The notes below the pieces were generated by a model. That model was not told the origin of the DNA and did not search any database. It saw only the letters and a list, made by a program, of their open reading frames with translations. The translations under genes and the position numbers were made by a program. Positions 39,901 to 49,501 of a DNA stretch of 64,000 bases are shown one piece after another. Source of the stretch: Brachypterus glaber (Eukaryota > Arthropoda > Insecta > Coleoptera > Kateretidae); assembly GCA_958510825.1 (NCBI GenBank), contig OY294050.1, forward strand, positions 7,975,340 through 8,039,339, read 5' to 3'. How positions within the stretch are numbered: position 1 is the first letter of the stretch; every line of letters begins with the position of its first letter.

Positions 39901-42900
39901 TCTGTCATATTTAAAGTATACCCGAGCGGAGAATATACTTAACCACTTATCACTTTATTCGGGAGCGGGTATTCTAGGAGACGGCGCTTTGGAAACAGAT
40001 AAAACGATTTCTTCTTAACTTAAGAATAATATATTAAATAAATGTGAATAAATTCTTCAAGAACATGAAAGATCAATTCTTACTTCTAAGTCCTATTTTT
40101 ATGCAAAGCCCTTAAATTCTAAATTCCATTATATATTATTTTCCATTAATACTTCTAAATTAAAACATTCTATGTTTGAAATTCCAACTATTCGCAATCA
40201 TTTTCAAATCCCATTTTATTTTACACATTTTTCTTAGTGTATATTAAAACTGGTTCGTATAAGTCATTTAAATTATTTTACAAAATATTTTTCAAAGTTA
40301 ATTAATATTCGTCAAAATTTCTATCAGTGTTCAAACTATCAATATTTATAAGTGTCCAAAATTATTTCTATGTCTGAAAATACGAGTCTCAAAATTTTTC
40401 TAAGTTTTAAAACTATTTTTAATTCAAGAATAAATCTCAAAATAAATTATCACAGAAACTACATTTTCACTTTTGAATTTGCCATAGTGACACCCTGAAT
40501 AAAACTGAATAATTATGAATCTTTTCATGAGTTTATATACCCAATAAGAAGGTCACTAGTTAAATTTATTTGACAATGCTATTAGCGCAAAATATCTACA
40601 AAGATACCGCGCATATTTAATTACCCCGACAAAAGAGTTTCAGTCTCATCAATTTGCAAGCTAATTGCTATTTCTGACATCTGAAACGATCATTTTGACC
40701 GTAAATTAAATTTTTATAAACAATTTAGAATACTAGACAACTTTTAAGTTATACCGACAAGAATTACCGAGGAGGGGTCCGATGTAATGTAGGTCAAACC
40801 GGACTTTACCGAAGCCGAATCTCGTGAAGCCAGATTGTATCATAGCGCAATATTAAAGAAATATTATTTTAAAATTTTAACTACATATAAAATATTCGGA
40901 TCATAACAATCCACTCAATAAAGTAAAAGCGACGCGGGGGTTATTATTTAGTTTATCTATTTAAAATAAAGCTGGTAATTGTCTTATTATCTGTATGTAT
41001 TGGATAACAGTTATTTATGGTACTACTGGGTAAAGTAAGATATTGCCCATGAGAAAATTAACCTGCTTGGCTGACGCCTCGCAGGTTAATTTTCGAGAGG
41101 GCAATATCGGTTTACCCATGAGTGCCATACAAGGTTTTATCCAATAAATAGCTTAGGAATTCATATTTTTATTAAAAATTTTAATGACATTTACAAGAAA
41201 ATAATTTGACAAGTGACAATAGAGTGGGTAAAATAAATAATTATCCACTCAATAAAGTAAAAGCTACGCGGGGGTTATTATTGAGTTTATCTATCTAAAA
41301 TAAAGCTGGTAATTGTCTTATTATCTGTATGTATTGGATAAATGTCTTTATTGGAATTGGATCTCAACTCGTTCAAAAAAGAAGGGGGTGACTTTTGGAC
41401 CGCACGGTATAATAAGCCATTTGCATTATTTATTAAGACTAAAAAAGTTTCCTATTCATACTAACAATACGATAAATGAATGTATTGAGTCATTTAGCAA
41501 TTTAAATGTTTAAAAATACAGCGAAGGTCGTATTAAATATACGTAAACAAATACATTTTTTTTATTAAAATGGAGCTCTCTACAACTAGAATTATGAAAC
41601 AAAAGACGTCTACCCTATCTCTATCTCATTTGTGCTACACTTTCCAGCCAACCAAATAAATAGTGTATTTGTTTTTCATACAACAAATTCAGTATTTATT
41701 TGGTTGGCCGGAAAGTGTAGGAGTAAGCGGCACGAACGCACATAGCTAATGTGAATCTGTAGAATAAGATAATTCTACTAAAATTTAGATGGCGCCAGTA
41801 ATTTCTTTAATAAAAATACACTTTACGCCCGGCCAAGCAAATATTGTATTTGTTCAACAAAGAACAAATACAGAATTTGTTTGGTTGGGTGGAAGTGGGA
41901 GTGTATGTATGTCTTCTATCCTTTTTGGGTAGAACTTTTGTCCCTGTCTAATCTAACGGGAGAAATCTCCATTGAAATGCTATTTAAATAAATAGCTACT
42001 ATATTTAAAATATGCGCGCATATTTTTTTATCGTAAATTTATTCACCGAGAAAAAAAATTCTAGCAAATATAATTCTGTGGCTTGGTTCTCAAAGGACGG
42101 ATGTCACTTTGTCAATAGCAACGTTTTCAAGTCAACTCTGATGTAATATTTTTAAAATGCTGTGACATTCGCCCTTTGAGAACCAAGCCACATAATTGTA
42201 ATCATCGGAAGTAAAAAGTATAAGAAAATAGAGTTTAATCTCGAGAAATAAACTCAGCTTTCTAAGTATGTTGATTGGAAATAAATTTAATGTTTTTTAA
42301 TTGGCTCGATCCAATGTCCATTGTTAATGGTAAACATTGTAAAGTTTAACACTTTCGCTGCCGGTTGTATTTTGTAATATCTGCGCAAAAGACGACTGCT
42401 CGATTTAACGTGTAATTTTGCCGCCACGTTTGCGTCATCGGCCTCTGAAGAAATCTATATGACGCCACGTATGCATCATCGGCTGCGAACGTGTTAATCG
42501 TGATAATTAAGTTGATTAATTAACTTTATTATACAAACTGTTTTCCTTAAATATTTTGGACAAAACCAAATAAACTGTCTATTTATAGTAAATAAATGTT
42601 TAATGGAGCTCTCTACAACTAGAATTATGAAACAAAAGACGTCTACCCTATCTCTATCTCATTTGTGCTACACTTTCCAGCCAACCAAATAAATACTGTA
42701 TTTGTTTTTCATACAACAAATACAGTATTTATTTGGTTGGCCGGAAAGTGTAGCACTGAGCGCCACGAACGAACATAGCTAATGTGAATCTGTAGAATAA
42801 GATGATTCTACTAAAATTTAGATGGCGCCAGTAATTTCTTTAATAAAAATACTATAGTTACACACTTCGCCCGGCCAAGTAAATATTGTATTTGTTCAAT

Positions 42901-45900
42901 AAAGAACAAATACAGAATTTGTTTGGTTGGGTGGAAGTGGGAGTGTATGTATGTCTTCTATCCTTTTTGGGTAGAACTTTTGTCCCTGTCTAATCTAACG
43001 GGAGAAATCGCCATTGCTATTAATACAATTTATTAAATAACTATTATTAATTGTCCAAACCAATTTTTTGTTTAATAAGTTAAATCTGTTTACTATGAAT
43101 ACACGAGTACAATTTATTGATGTTTGATGAAAACGCTCTGATTTAAAAAAAAAAGTCCAACCCCACTTTGGATCTACTGTGAATCAAGCCTGGAACCACT
43201 CTGATTCAACTCTGACAAAATGGCACAAAACCACTCTGGAAACACGTTGGCAGCAGAATGTTTTCACTCTGACTCTGTTTCCAGAGTGTTTCCAGAGTAA
43301 GTTGAAGGTCGCAAGGGATATTTATTAGCCTTAAATGAACATATAATTACATATTTAGGCAATAGAATAATACCTAATATATTTTTCGGATTTTTCTCGG
43401 TGTTTAGTTACATTTAAATAATGGAAAAATTAGTAATTTAATAATGGTTTTAAAAAATAAAACGCATATTAAATATGATATCATATCTTGCTTAGAAATT
43501 ATGCATTGTTTTCAGAAAATGGGTTAAACTATTTTTAACATAACTAATAACAAAACTATTTAATATTTTTTTACGTTTAAAGAAAAGCCCATGTATTACA
43601 CGGAGAAAAAGTAGAATTTTGTGGCTTTTCAGTTAACAGACTCGCCTAGAATCTTCATCATCTTTCAACTAGGCCATTATCATTGGGCTTCCGTTATTGT
43701 TAAAAGCAGCTGAACAGTTGCAAGGACCTTGTCAAAACATCGGCACTAGGCACTAATTTGGAAGTTATGAAAAGAAAAGTTGTGTGACCACGTGAATAGG
43801 CAACCATTAATACACCTGCATAATTTATTAAAGTTTGACAGTCTTTATCTCCAAAACGTTATATTCTAGCAAAAAACTGTATATGGCATTTTTATAGGGC
43901 TTAAAAACAGCTTTCATATAAAATATTATTTTTTGATATCGGGTTATAAATAAGTGAGATATGCTAAAAAAACGTTTTAATGCTTTAAATGCCAATATCT
44001 CGAAAATACTGCATTTTAGGAAAAAATAGTTTTTTGACCAATTTAAAATTATCATTCATATAAGTGCTAAATTAATAAAATACAATAATAATTGCCTTAA
44101 TTATAACAAAAAAACGCTAAAAATAGGAGTTTTACCCCATTCTTACCCCCTTACCTCCAATCGTTTGCCCTTAAAATCTAATCAGCTCTTCGAAATACGA
44201 TAAGAAACTATATGCAAAACCGCTTGTCGTTATCTTATTTAGAAATGGAGTTTACAGACTTTTTTTACTGATTTCGACTCAGAAAGGTCCAAAACGTCGG
44301 CACTTAGTAGCAACGAGTAGGGACACTAGATCTAGGTCTTAAGTTAGCAAGGCGACAGACAACGGGAAACGTCAGAAAACATCTGAACATCGGTTGCCAT
44401 AGAGAGTTTCTTCATGGATTTTACTGCCCATCCTAAACTTAGAAATTAATCAAATCGAGCCGTTTTGAAGTTGATTTTTTGCTAAATTGCATCGTCGAAA
44501 ATGTCAATAGATAACCTAATTTTTTGACGTAAACGTATCATTTGGGTTTAAAAATAGTGTTTAATCGCAGATAATGGACCATTTTTGCTTAATACGAGTT
44601 ATTTCTGGACAGCCAGGCTGGAATTTCGCCTTTATTTTCACGAATTAATAAGGTAAATACAATTTTGCATGATTTTATCTATATTCTAAACTAAATTTTT
44701 ATCATATAATCGATTTTATTAGTAGTATTTGGTGTAGAACCAATAAAACTTAAAGTAAATGGAATGTATAGTATACTATGCTATTTTAGAATCAAATTTT
44801 TGATGAAATTAAAAATTTATTCATGAATATAGTATTCAAACTCGGATATTTAACTTGGCATCGGGGCTTTGTCATTGATTAACCTTACTTTTCACTTATT
44901 TGTCAAAACTATGGTCAGAATTTGGAATATTTATATGTTATTAAACTTAAATTAAAATTAAACTGAACCATACTAGGATATAAAGGTACATTTTTATTTT
45001 ACTATTTTATTCATAATGTATGTATTGTTAAATTTCCGAGTTTGAATACTATATTTATGAATAAATTTTTAATTTCATCAAAAATTTGATTCTAAAATAG
45101 CATAGTATATTTTACATTCCATTTACTTTAAGTTTTATTGGTTCTACACCAAATACTACTAATAAAATCGATTATATGATAAAAATTTAGTTTAGAATAT
45201 AGATAAAATCATGCAAAATTGTATTTACCTTATTAATTCGTGAAAATAAAGACGAAATTCCAGCCTGGCTGTCCAGAAATAACTCGTATTAAGCAAAAAT
45301 GGTCCATTATCTCAGCTGTTTAAAATAAGATGAAAAACATATTTTGTAGCGATTGAATTTTCTTCCTTACACTCTTTAGAAACGTAAATTTATTAATAAT
45401 TAACACTGTTTTGCTGCGATTAAACACTATTTTTAAACCCAAATGATACGTTTACGTCAAAAAATTAGGTTATCTATTGACATTTTCGACGATGCAATTT
45501 AGCAAAAAATCAACTTCAAAACGGCTCGATTTGATTAATTTCTAAGTTTAGGATGGGCAGTAAAATCCATGAAGAAACTCTCTATGGCAACCGATGTTCA
45601 GATGTTTTCTGACGTTTCCCGTTGTCTGTCGCCTTGCTTAAGACCTAGATCTAGTGTCCCTAGCACTGAGTGCCGATGTAATTATATAGTTTCTGGCGCC
45701 TAATCAATGATTAGTAATCATTAAATGCTTGCCACCTTACACATCCAGTTAGATATCAAACATAAAAATGTAAGTTTCTATTAATAGTTATGGTATTATC
45801 AATGTTTTTATTAAACAAATATGTTTTTTAGCAGCGGCAGCAACCAATAATACAAATGGTACTACAAACACGTTGAGCATCAGCAATCGAACAGGGTCCC

Positions 45901-48900
45901 CACCGGAAACAAACGTCACAGGCCCCCAGCAAACACAAACCACAGGGCCGGCCCACAGTCCGATGGCGGCATTGATGTCAGTGGCCGATAACTTGCCTCC
46001 CGGCAGCCCCAGGTCGGCTGTTGGGAGCCCCCCAGGTACCGCCGCTCCCAGAAGCGCTTCCAGAGGTTCGCAACACTCGCCAAACTCTACAGGTAATATA
46101 CATGCTTTTTCGTAAATTTGGAGAGTCAAAAAGAACAAGTTAATTTTGAAGGTGTTATAAATCTGTATTAATATCGGAGGGGTTAAAAAATCAATATATT
46201 TCATTTCAAACATCCAATAAGTTATTACTCTATTGTATCTGTCCCCTGTAGAAATTTGATGTCACGGTTTCTAATTGTAACATGTTAATTCGTGTAACAC
46301 TAATGCAATATTGGCTTCAAACACTACAAGATAACTCAAAATTCTGCTTCATACGCTTCTGTTTCCATTCCTTGTTAACTGATTTTAGAGGAACGCCTAT
46401 GTGCAGCTCTTTATGCAGCGTTTTGATAAACTGCGCATGCGCTGACCGTTTTTCAATATGTTATTTTAAATAAAAAACATTTTTTTACAAAAAAAAAAAC
46501 ACCACACAGACGCCAAACCAACGTTAACGTAAACCAAGGCCCCCTCATTAAAAAAAAGTCCAAACCAAAAAAAAACCAAAACAAACTCCTGCACAGAGTG
46601 CTGCATTTAGGCGCTTGTGATTTTAGAGTTGGTAGAACTCCGGTCAAATCAGCTGACTACATAGCATAGATTGAAAACAGTAGCTGCTTCGCATAATTTG
46701 TATAGATTTTTTACAGGCATAGACTGCGTTCAATGAAAACAGCAAAACTAATCAAAAGTCATCAAATGATAGGTTTTGCTAGCAAACTGCTAATGACTCC
46801 AGCGACACATCTGTCAATCGAAACTAATCAGTAGTGATTTGACAGCTTTCGATGAGTTTTGCTGTTTCCATTGAACGCACTAATAGTGTTCTTCTAAGTG
46901 ATGCGACAAAACTGATGACCTTGTTTAAGGTTTTGTACAGGCGACATTAAAATCGACTTTGGCAATTCAAGAGCTATTTTGTAGTAGTAAATGAGAGAGT
47001 CTAATCTCATTGCTAAGCAGTGTATGGATTGCCGGGTCGTGGCTGCCGCATCGCTTGCTGTCACAGAATACCGATGCTTGCTCGCCGGCGAAGTCCGCCT
47101 CGAGGAAAATTGTCAATTTTAAATACCGCAGAATTTGTCAAACTCAATGTACAGTCGAAACACTTAGAAAAACACTATGATACATGTTAGTCGATTGATC
47201 CGTTATCTTACATTGCGTGAAGTCCTACTAAATTAGCAATTTCTACTAGGATACTAGGTAATTTAATTAAAAATTTTCTCACGTATATTTTTAAAACCTT
47301 ACGGTGTAAATCCCCCAAAATTGGTAGAGTAAATATTGAAAGGAAATCATTAAGCGAGAAGCTTTTAGTTTATAAATATGTCACGTTCAATCTTACGTGA
47401 CTAGAATTTGTTTCACTACAACCAGCTAACTGTTATCTCTCGTAGCACAAATGCTTTCTATTCGAGTGGGGTTTAAGTTCCGTGACTTATGACACTGCAG
47501 TACAAGTTATGAGGGTTGGTCTATTTTGCAATGTACTAGAAAATTTCTAGAATATGGAATATAAACTATTAAACAGCGTTTTGACCCGGAAGTCCAAATA
47601 AAGAACTACTTATGCGACAATATAAAAATGTATTTAAGTTTTATTGAATATATATATACAGGGTGTTTCAGTTAAAACTTCCAGGGCCTATTACTCAAAA
47701 ATTAAAAAAGATATTTAAGATCTATAAGGAGCATGGAACACATATAATGTTATGACTATATTTTGTCGTAAACTAGACCCCAAGAAGTCCCATGGTAAAG
47801 GCGTCGCGACGCTTTAAAATATGTTTTTGACGGCTGGAACGTTGAAAAGTGTTTTTTTCCTAAACAATAACCACACGATTTTTTTGCCCTTAGACTAAAA
47901 CTGATATGACTTCTGGTTTCCGAAATATTTTAAAATTTTGAGCATAATAATTGACCCTGGAAGTTCTTACTGAAACACCCTGTATATTTTAATAGGCTAC
48001 TTTTTTTATTGAACTTCCTGAATGATTTTTGACTCTTCAACATCTCCACGTAGTACTTCCACCGGTAATTTAGTTTCTATGTACTAAAATTAGTATTTTA
48101 CGTTTTAGCGGGATCGTCCAGTGGAAGACGGTCTTCTGGGTCCAGGCACGTATCGTCCACGACAGTGACGTCCACGGAGGCCGGCACGATGAACGGACCA
48201 GTGGCCGAGACCAACCCCTCCATAGAAACTCCAGGAACTCCAGCAACAGCGACCACCTTGAAGTGCACGTTGTGCCAGGAAAGGCTGGAGGACACGCATT
48301 TCGTTCAATGTCCCTCCAGTTCCCATCACAAGTTCTGTTTCCCTTGCAGTCGGGAAAGTATAAAGAGACAAGGGGCTGGATCAGAGGTAAGCAAGAGTTA
48401 AAATTATACTTTTTGTTAAAATTGCATGTTTTATTAAATTTCTAACTTGACTATTAGGGTGCGCAGTGTTCATAAACGTCCAATATCAAAGTTTTTATAT
48501 CAGGGTTGTTTTTTTCACCTAATGGAACAATTTTGAGGGTTGGGACCCAAACAATTCCGTAGGTCGTGAGCACCCTATTGAGTATAAACTCCACGCAGAA
48601 TCTATAGAGTTGACGCTCATTTGTTTCTTGTTTTATGGTTGGCAGAACATTTTTTAATTCCCCTTGTAAGATTGACTATCGTGTATCTTGTATCAAATAG
48701 TTTTTGAAAAGCTACAAGAAAATGGGAGATAGAATAAGACAAGTTCTAAAAAAGGGTACTAAAGCATCAATCTACAAATGTTTTGTTAAAAAAAGCAATA
48801 TAACGCACTGCGCAATAAAACTGTCATAGTAAACGATGTGGATTTTTTTTCGGCAAGTAAAATAATACTTGTTCATAATTTTATTTAAAAAATATAATTT

Positions 48901-49501
48901 TAGGGACTACTGGTTTAGTTAATGTAAAATTGTATTTTAATAAAACATAAATTATGTTATGTCATGTTATGTTATTAATGAACAAAATACCTAATTAAAT
49001 TTTCATTTTTTAAAAACATTTTCTTGTAATTATTTGTAAGACGTAAAATGACAGACAGTTTCACCTAAATGTCAAAAATTATCAAAAGTACACAGAGTAA
49101 AAAAAATATTTTAAATAATAAGTAATTTTTAAACTAATCATAGCTGCTTTGATCGTTTTTATTACCCAGATAGCTTCTACGCCGAGTTTATTGCTGAATT
49201 TAATGGAAAGTGGATAAACGTCGCCGAGGTTACGTGGGCACTTCGCGCCTTCAGCTTTTTCCCAATGTTAAACTTCGGCGCTTCTCACCTTTTAGTCATA
49301 GTCACTCCATCTACTTCTGACTTTTTGCAACGCTACATTTTCGTAAAAAATAACTAAAAATAATTTTTCTTACAGGTGTACTGCCCGAGTGGTGAAAAAT
49401 GTCCTTTGGCAAACTCTAACGTGCCCTGGGCGTTCATGCAAGGCGAGATAGCCACCATCCTCGGGGACGAATACAAAGTGAAAAAGGAACGAGAGACCTA
49501 A
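21100..49501 (+). CDS. Pits: IRF2BP-family transcriptional co-repressor (Pits orthologue), spliced
   Basis: The gene model joins 21100-21964, 45835-46092, 48109-48386 and 49376-49501, giving 508 residues. Reading phases match at every junction (1, 1, 0) and all introns are GT-AG. The protein has the two hallmark domains of the interferon regulatory factor 2-binding protein family. One is an N-terminal C4 zinc finger (C17, C20, C38, C41). The other is a C-terminal RING (C427, C430, C442, H447 or H448, C451, C454, C470, C476) followed by the family signature [15 protein letters not shown] long low-complexity linker rich in Q, H, S and T separates them. Family members act in the nucleus as co-repressors; the Drosophila protein is known to contact Ttk69 and Sin3A. 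The linker is not conserved, so function rests on the two domains. The 23.9-kb first intron is the main oddity. Confidence 0.95.
22562..22787. mobile_element. Foldback MITE with perfect 8-bp target duplication
   Basis: Ends ATGAAGCTGAAGTTTGCAAC and its inverse. Pairing continues through TAGTATATTAAAG and GCGCACTAGTACTTTAG. The octamer aaatatag flanks both sides exactly (22554-22561 and 22788-22795). Confidence 0.75.
23850..23861. promoter_or_regulatory. 12-bp palindrome with central E-box
   Basis: TGACACGTGTCA is a perfect palindrome around CACGTG, the site type bound by bHLH dimers. It lies in Pits intron 1, followed by a CpG-richer stretch to about 24020. Confidence 0.25.
24777..24930. mobile_element. 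TTAA-flanked MITE, GCTCGCATAA family
   Basis: TTAA at 24773-24776 and 24931-24934. Ends GGCCTATCCAGAAGCTTGCA and the inverse of GGGCATATCCACAGGCTCGC. The centre has CGTGATTGGCTTACAAGATA. Related copies lie at 12221, 55457 and 58449. Confidence 0.65.
26090..26400. promoter_or_regulatory. CpG-rich intronic patch with CRE and Grainyhead-like sites
   Basis: This part of Pits intron 1 is much richer in CpG than its flanks. It holds the palindrome TGACGTCA at 26234-26241, AACCGGTTTT at 26286-26295 and ACCGGTTT at 26300-26307, the last two resembling Grainyhead sites. No repeat similarity is seen. It could be an alternative promoter or an enhancer. Confidence 0.35.
26845..27010. promoter_or_regulatory. 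Second CpG-rich intronic patch
   Basis: It contains TACGTCAC at 26861-26868 and a CpG-rich run to about 26945. It lies 450 bp from the patch at 26090-26400 and may be part of the same regulatory block. Confidence 0.25.
29922..30426. mobile_element. AAGGCGCC-ended MITE, about 500 bp
   Basis: Inverted ends around AAGGCGCCTTTTTACGGAGC and GCTCCGTGAAAAGGCGCCTT, with CAATTTATACGCAAG/CTTGCGTAAAAATTG inside. A second inner copy of the left end lies at 30010-30045, so an internal duplication has occurred. Confidence 0.65.
30840..31030. promoter_or_regulatory. CpG-dense intronic patch with E-box and CRE-like site
   Basis: The patch has CACGTG at 30869-30874, TGACGTAA at 30892-30899 and many TCG and CGA steps up to about 30990. 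It is unlike the AT-rich intron on both sides and not like the neighbouring MITEs. It may be an enhancer or an alternative promoter of Pits. Confidence 0.3.
31266..31612 (+). mobile_element. AGCGC-ended dispersed repeat, copy 3
   Basis: Starts TATATTATTTATAGCGCCAG and includes a GTCCGTCC microsatellite at about 31408-31460. It ends in AAAACAAAAGAGTTATGGGG. It matches 8222-8548 (reverse) and 9616-9790. Confidence 0.6.
31938..32240 (+). repeat. Family R monomer, copy 2
   Basis: Same order of blocks and same strand as copy 1, including the AACCTGC hairpin near 32163-32190. A short frame across it has no coding signal. Confidence 0.7.
32775..33028. mobile_element. hAT-type MITE with perfect 8-bp duplication
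   Basis: gtttgtat flanks both sides exactly (32767-32774 and 33029-33036). Inverted ends of about 36 bp start CAACGAACTRATAAC and run through TTCTCTCTAGAATAGGCAT. A reading frame across it is shared with the copy at 57236 but differs mostly at amino-acid-changing sites. Confidence 0.75.
33197..33402. mobile_element. Near-perfect foldback with hammerhead-like cores
   Basis: Two arms of about 95 bp are almost perfect inverted copies, from TATAAAGAACTTTCACTTTC to its inverse. Each contains CTGAAGA, a 6-bp hairpin GTCTCT-AGTAGTA-AGAGAC and GAAAC (33314-33345 on +; mirrored on - in the left arm). Confidence 0.75.
34081..34532 (-). repeat. Family R tandem array, part before the LTR element
   Basis: One full monomer (34081-34407) and the first 125 bp of a second lie in the opposite orientation to the dispersed copies. 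The array is interrupted by the LTR element and resumes at 40909. Confidence 0.8.
34533..35699 (-). repeat. 3' LTR (left copy on the + strand)
   Basis: 1167 bp. Every part I compared matches the copy at 39742-40908. On the minus strand it begins TGTTATGATCC right after the polypurine tract. Confidence 0.88.
35700..39741 (-). other. Interior of the LTR element, non-coding
   Basis: About 4 kb of extremely AT-rich sequence with many A-runs on the + strand. The longest frames (36303 and 39411 on +, under 90 codons) lack any retroviral motif. No gag, protease, reverse transcriptase or integrase signature is seen. Confidence 0.7.
39742..40908 (-). repeat. 5' LTR (right copy on the + strand)
   Basis: 1167 bp, same length and apparently the same sequence as the left copy. 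On the minus strand it ends CTTCACAACA, then T and the putative primer-binding site. Confidence 0.88.
40909..41340 (-). repeat. Family R tandem array, part after the LTR element
   Basis: The rest of monomer 2 (to 41119) and 221 bp of a third monomer. Removing the inserted element restores a monomer of about 332 bp. The hairpin core at 41067-41080 is inverted relative to the other copies. Confidence 0.8.
41569..41973 (+). mobile_element. Element family A, copy 2
   Basis: Same element as at 289-703, with about a dozen substitutions and a small deletion near 41819. It lies just downstream of the tandem repeat at 40909-41340, in Pits intron 1. Confidence 0.75.
42072..42197. mobile_element. CTTGGTTCT foldback MITE, copy 2
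   Basis: Ends AATTCTGTGGCTTGGTTCT and AGAACCAAGCCACATAATT, with the same inner CAATAGCAACGTTTTCAA block as copy 1. Confidence 0.65.
42346..42497. mobile_element. TTAA-flanked MITE (piggyBac-like), copy 2
   Basis: TTAACACTTTCGCTGCC at the left and GGCTGCGAACGTGTTAA at the right, matching the ends of the 4238 element. 152 bp long, in Pits intron 1. Confidence 0.65.
42602..43015 (+). mobile_element. Element family A, copy 3
   Basis: Nearly identical to copy 1 over its whole length, so the two are recent. It lies 629 bp from copy 2 in the same orientation. Confidence 0.75.
43703..44318 (-). mobile_element. Family S element, copy 2 (interrupted)
   Basis: Reverse of copy 1, starting CTTGTCAAAACATCGGCACT and running to GGTCCAAAACGTCGGCACTT. 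It abuts the giant foldback at 44319. GCACTGAGTGCCGATGT just after that element (45662-45678) may be its displaced end, so the foldback probably inserted into this copy. Confidence 0.6.
44319..45661. mobile_element. Giant foldback element, about 1.34 kb
   Basis: Ends AGGGACACTAGATCTAGG and the inverse CCTAGATCTAGTGTCCCT. The arms, about 530 bp (44319-44850) and 640 bp (45020-45661), are nearly identical in inverted order. The right arm has about 100 bp (45313-45415) absent from the left. The loop is about 170 bp. No protein is encoded. It lies in Pits intron 1. Confidence 0.8.
45835..46092 (+). CDS. Pits: Pits exon 2: linker
   Basis: This exon encodes a Ser/Thr/Pro/Asn/Gly-rich linker ([20 protein letters not shown] onward) that contains [19 protein letters not shown]. 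The [17 protein letters not shown] block resembles the conserved middle segment of the IRF2BP family. The acceptor is a tandem TAGCAG at 45829-45834. Using the second AG gives exon start 45835; using the first adds one alanine in frame. The exon ends CAG followed by GTAATA at 46093, leaving one base that is completed by exon 3. GC content is clearly higher than the flanking intron. A large foldback element ends only about 170 bp upstream. Confidence 0.9.
46732..46880. mobile_element. TGCGTTCAAT-ended MITE in Pits intron 2
   Basis: Left GACTGCGTTCAATGAAAACA and right TGTTTCCATTGAACGCAC, with AGCAAAACTAATC/GATGAGTTTTGCT inside. 149 bp. A fragment is at 16009. Confidence 0.6.
47657..47984. mobile_element. 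TA-flanked ACAGGGTGTTTCAG MITE in Pits intron 2
   Basis: Ends TACAGGGTGTTTCAGTTAAA and GAAACACCCTGTA, with ACTTCCAGGG/CCCTGGAAGT just inside. TA flanks and the ACAGGGTG end are typical of mariner-like MITEs in insects. Confidence 0.7.
48109..48386 (+). CDS. Pits: Pits exon 3: linker end and first part of RING
   Basis: The exon completes an Ala codon and encodes residues 376-467. It starts with a Ser/Arg-rich stretch ([16 protein letters not shown]) and a Thr-rich stretch. From C427 it encodes the first part of the [22 protein letters not shown], then [21 protein letters not shown]. The acceptor is CGTTTTAG at 48101-48108 and the donor is GAG followed by GTAAGC at 48387. The RING is split by intron 3 between its sixth and seventh zinc ligands, in phase 0. 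Confidence 0.95.
49376..49501 (+). CDS. Pits: Pits exon 4: end of RING and C-terminus
   Basis: This last coding exon encodes 41 residues and a TAA stop. It begins [11 protein letters not shown], which supplies the last two RING cysteines (C470, C476). It continues with [19 protein letters not shown] and a basic tail KVKKERET. This block is the most conserved part of the IRF2BP family and makes the identification firm. The acceptor is TTTTTCTTACAG at 49364-49375. The 3' UTR follows at once. Confidence 0.96.
   Translation: MYCPSGEKCPLANSNVPWAFMQGEIATILGDEYKVKKERET

Larger units (their letters stand above)
34533..40908 (-). mobile_element. Non-coding LTR retrotransposon, minus strand
   Basis: Two direct repeats of 1167 bp start TGTTGTGAAG and end CATAACA on the + strand. 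The insertion is flanked by a 4-bp duplication ATCC (34529-34532 and 40909-40912) inside the family R repeat. On the minus strand the upstream LTR is followed after one base by TGGTGCTCATGTGATACGGG, a plausible primer-binding site. A polypurine tract AGGGGGAGAG precedes the downstream LTR (35703-35712). The 4.04-kb interior has no frame with gag or pol features on either strand, so it fits the class of large non-autonomous derivatives (LARD). Confidence 0.85.

Noticed and set aside
45788..46213. 141-codon frame on the minus strand
   Set aside because: It is the antisense shadow of Pits exon 2, which has the splice sites and family features.
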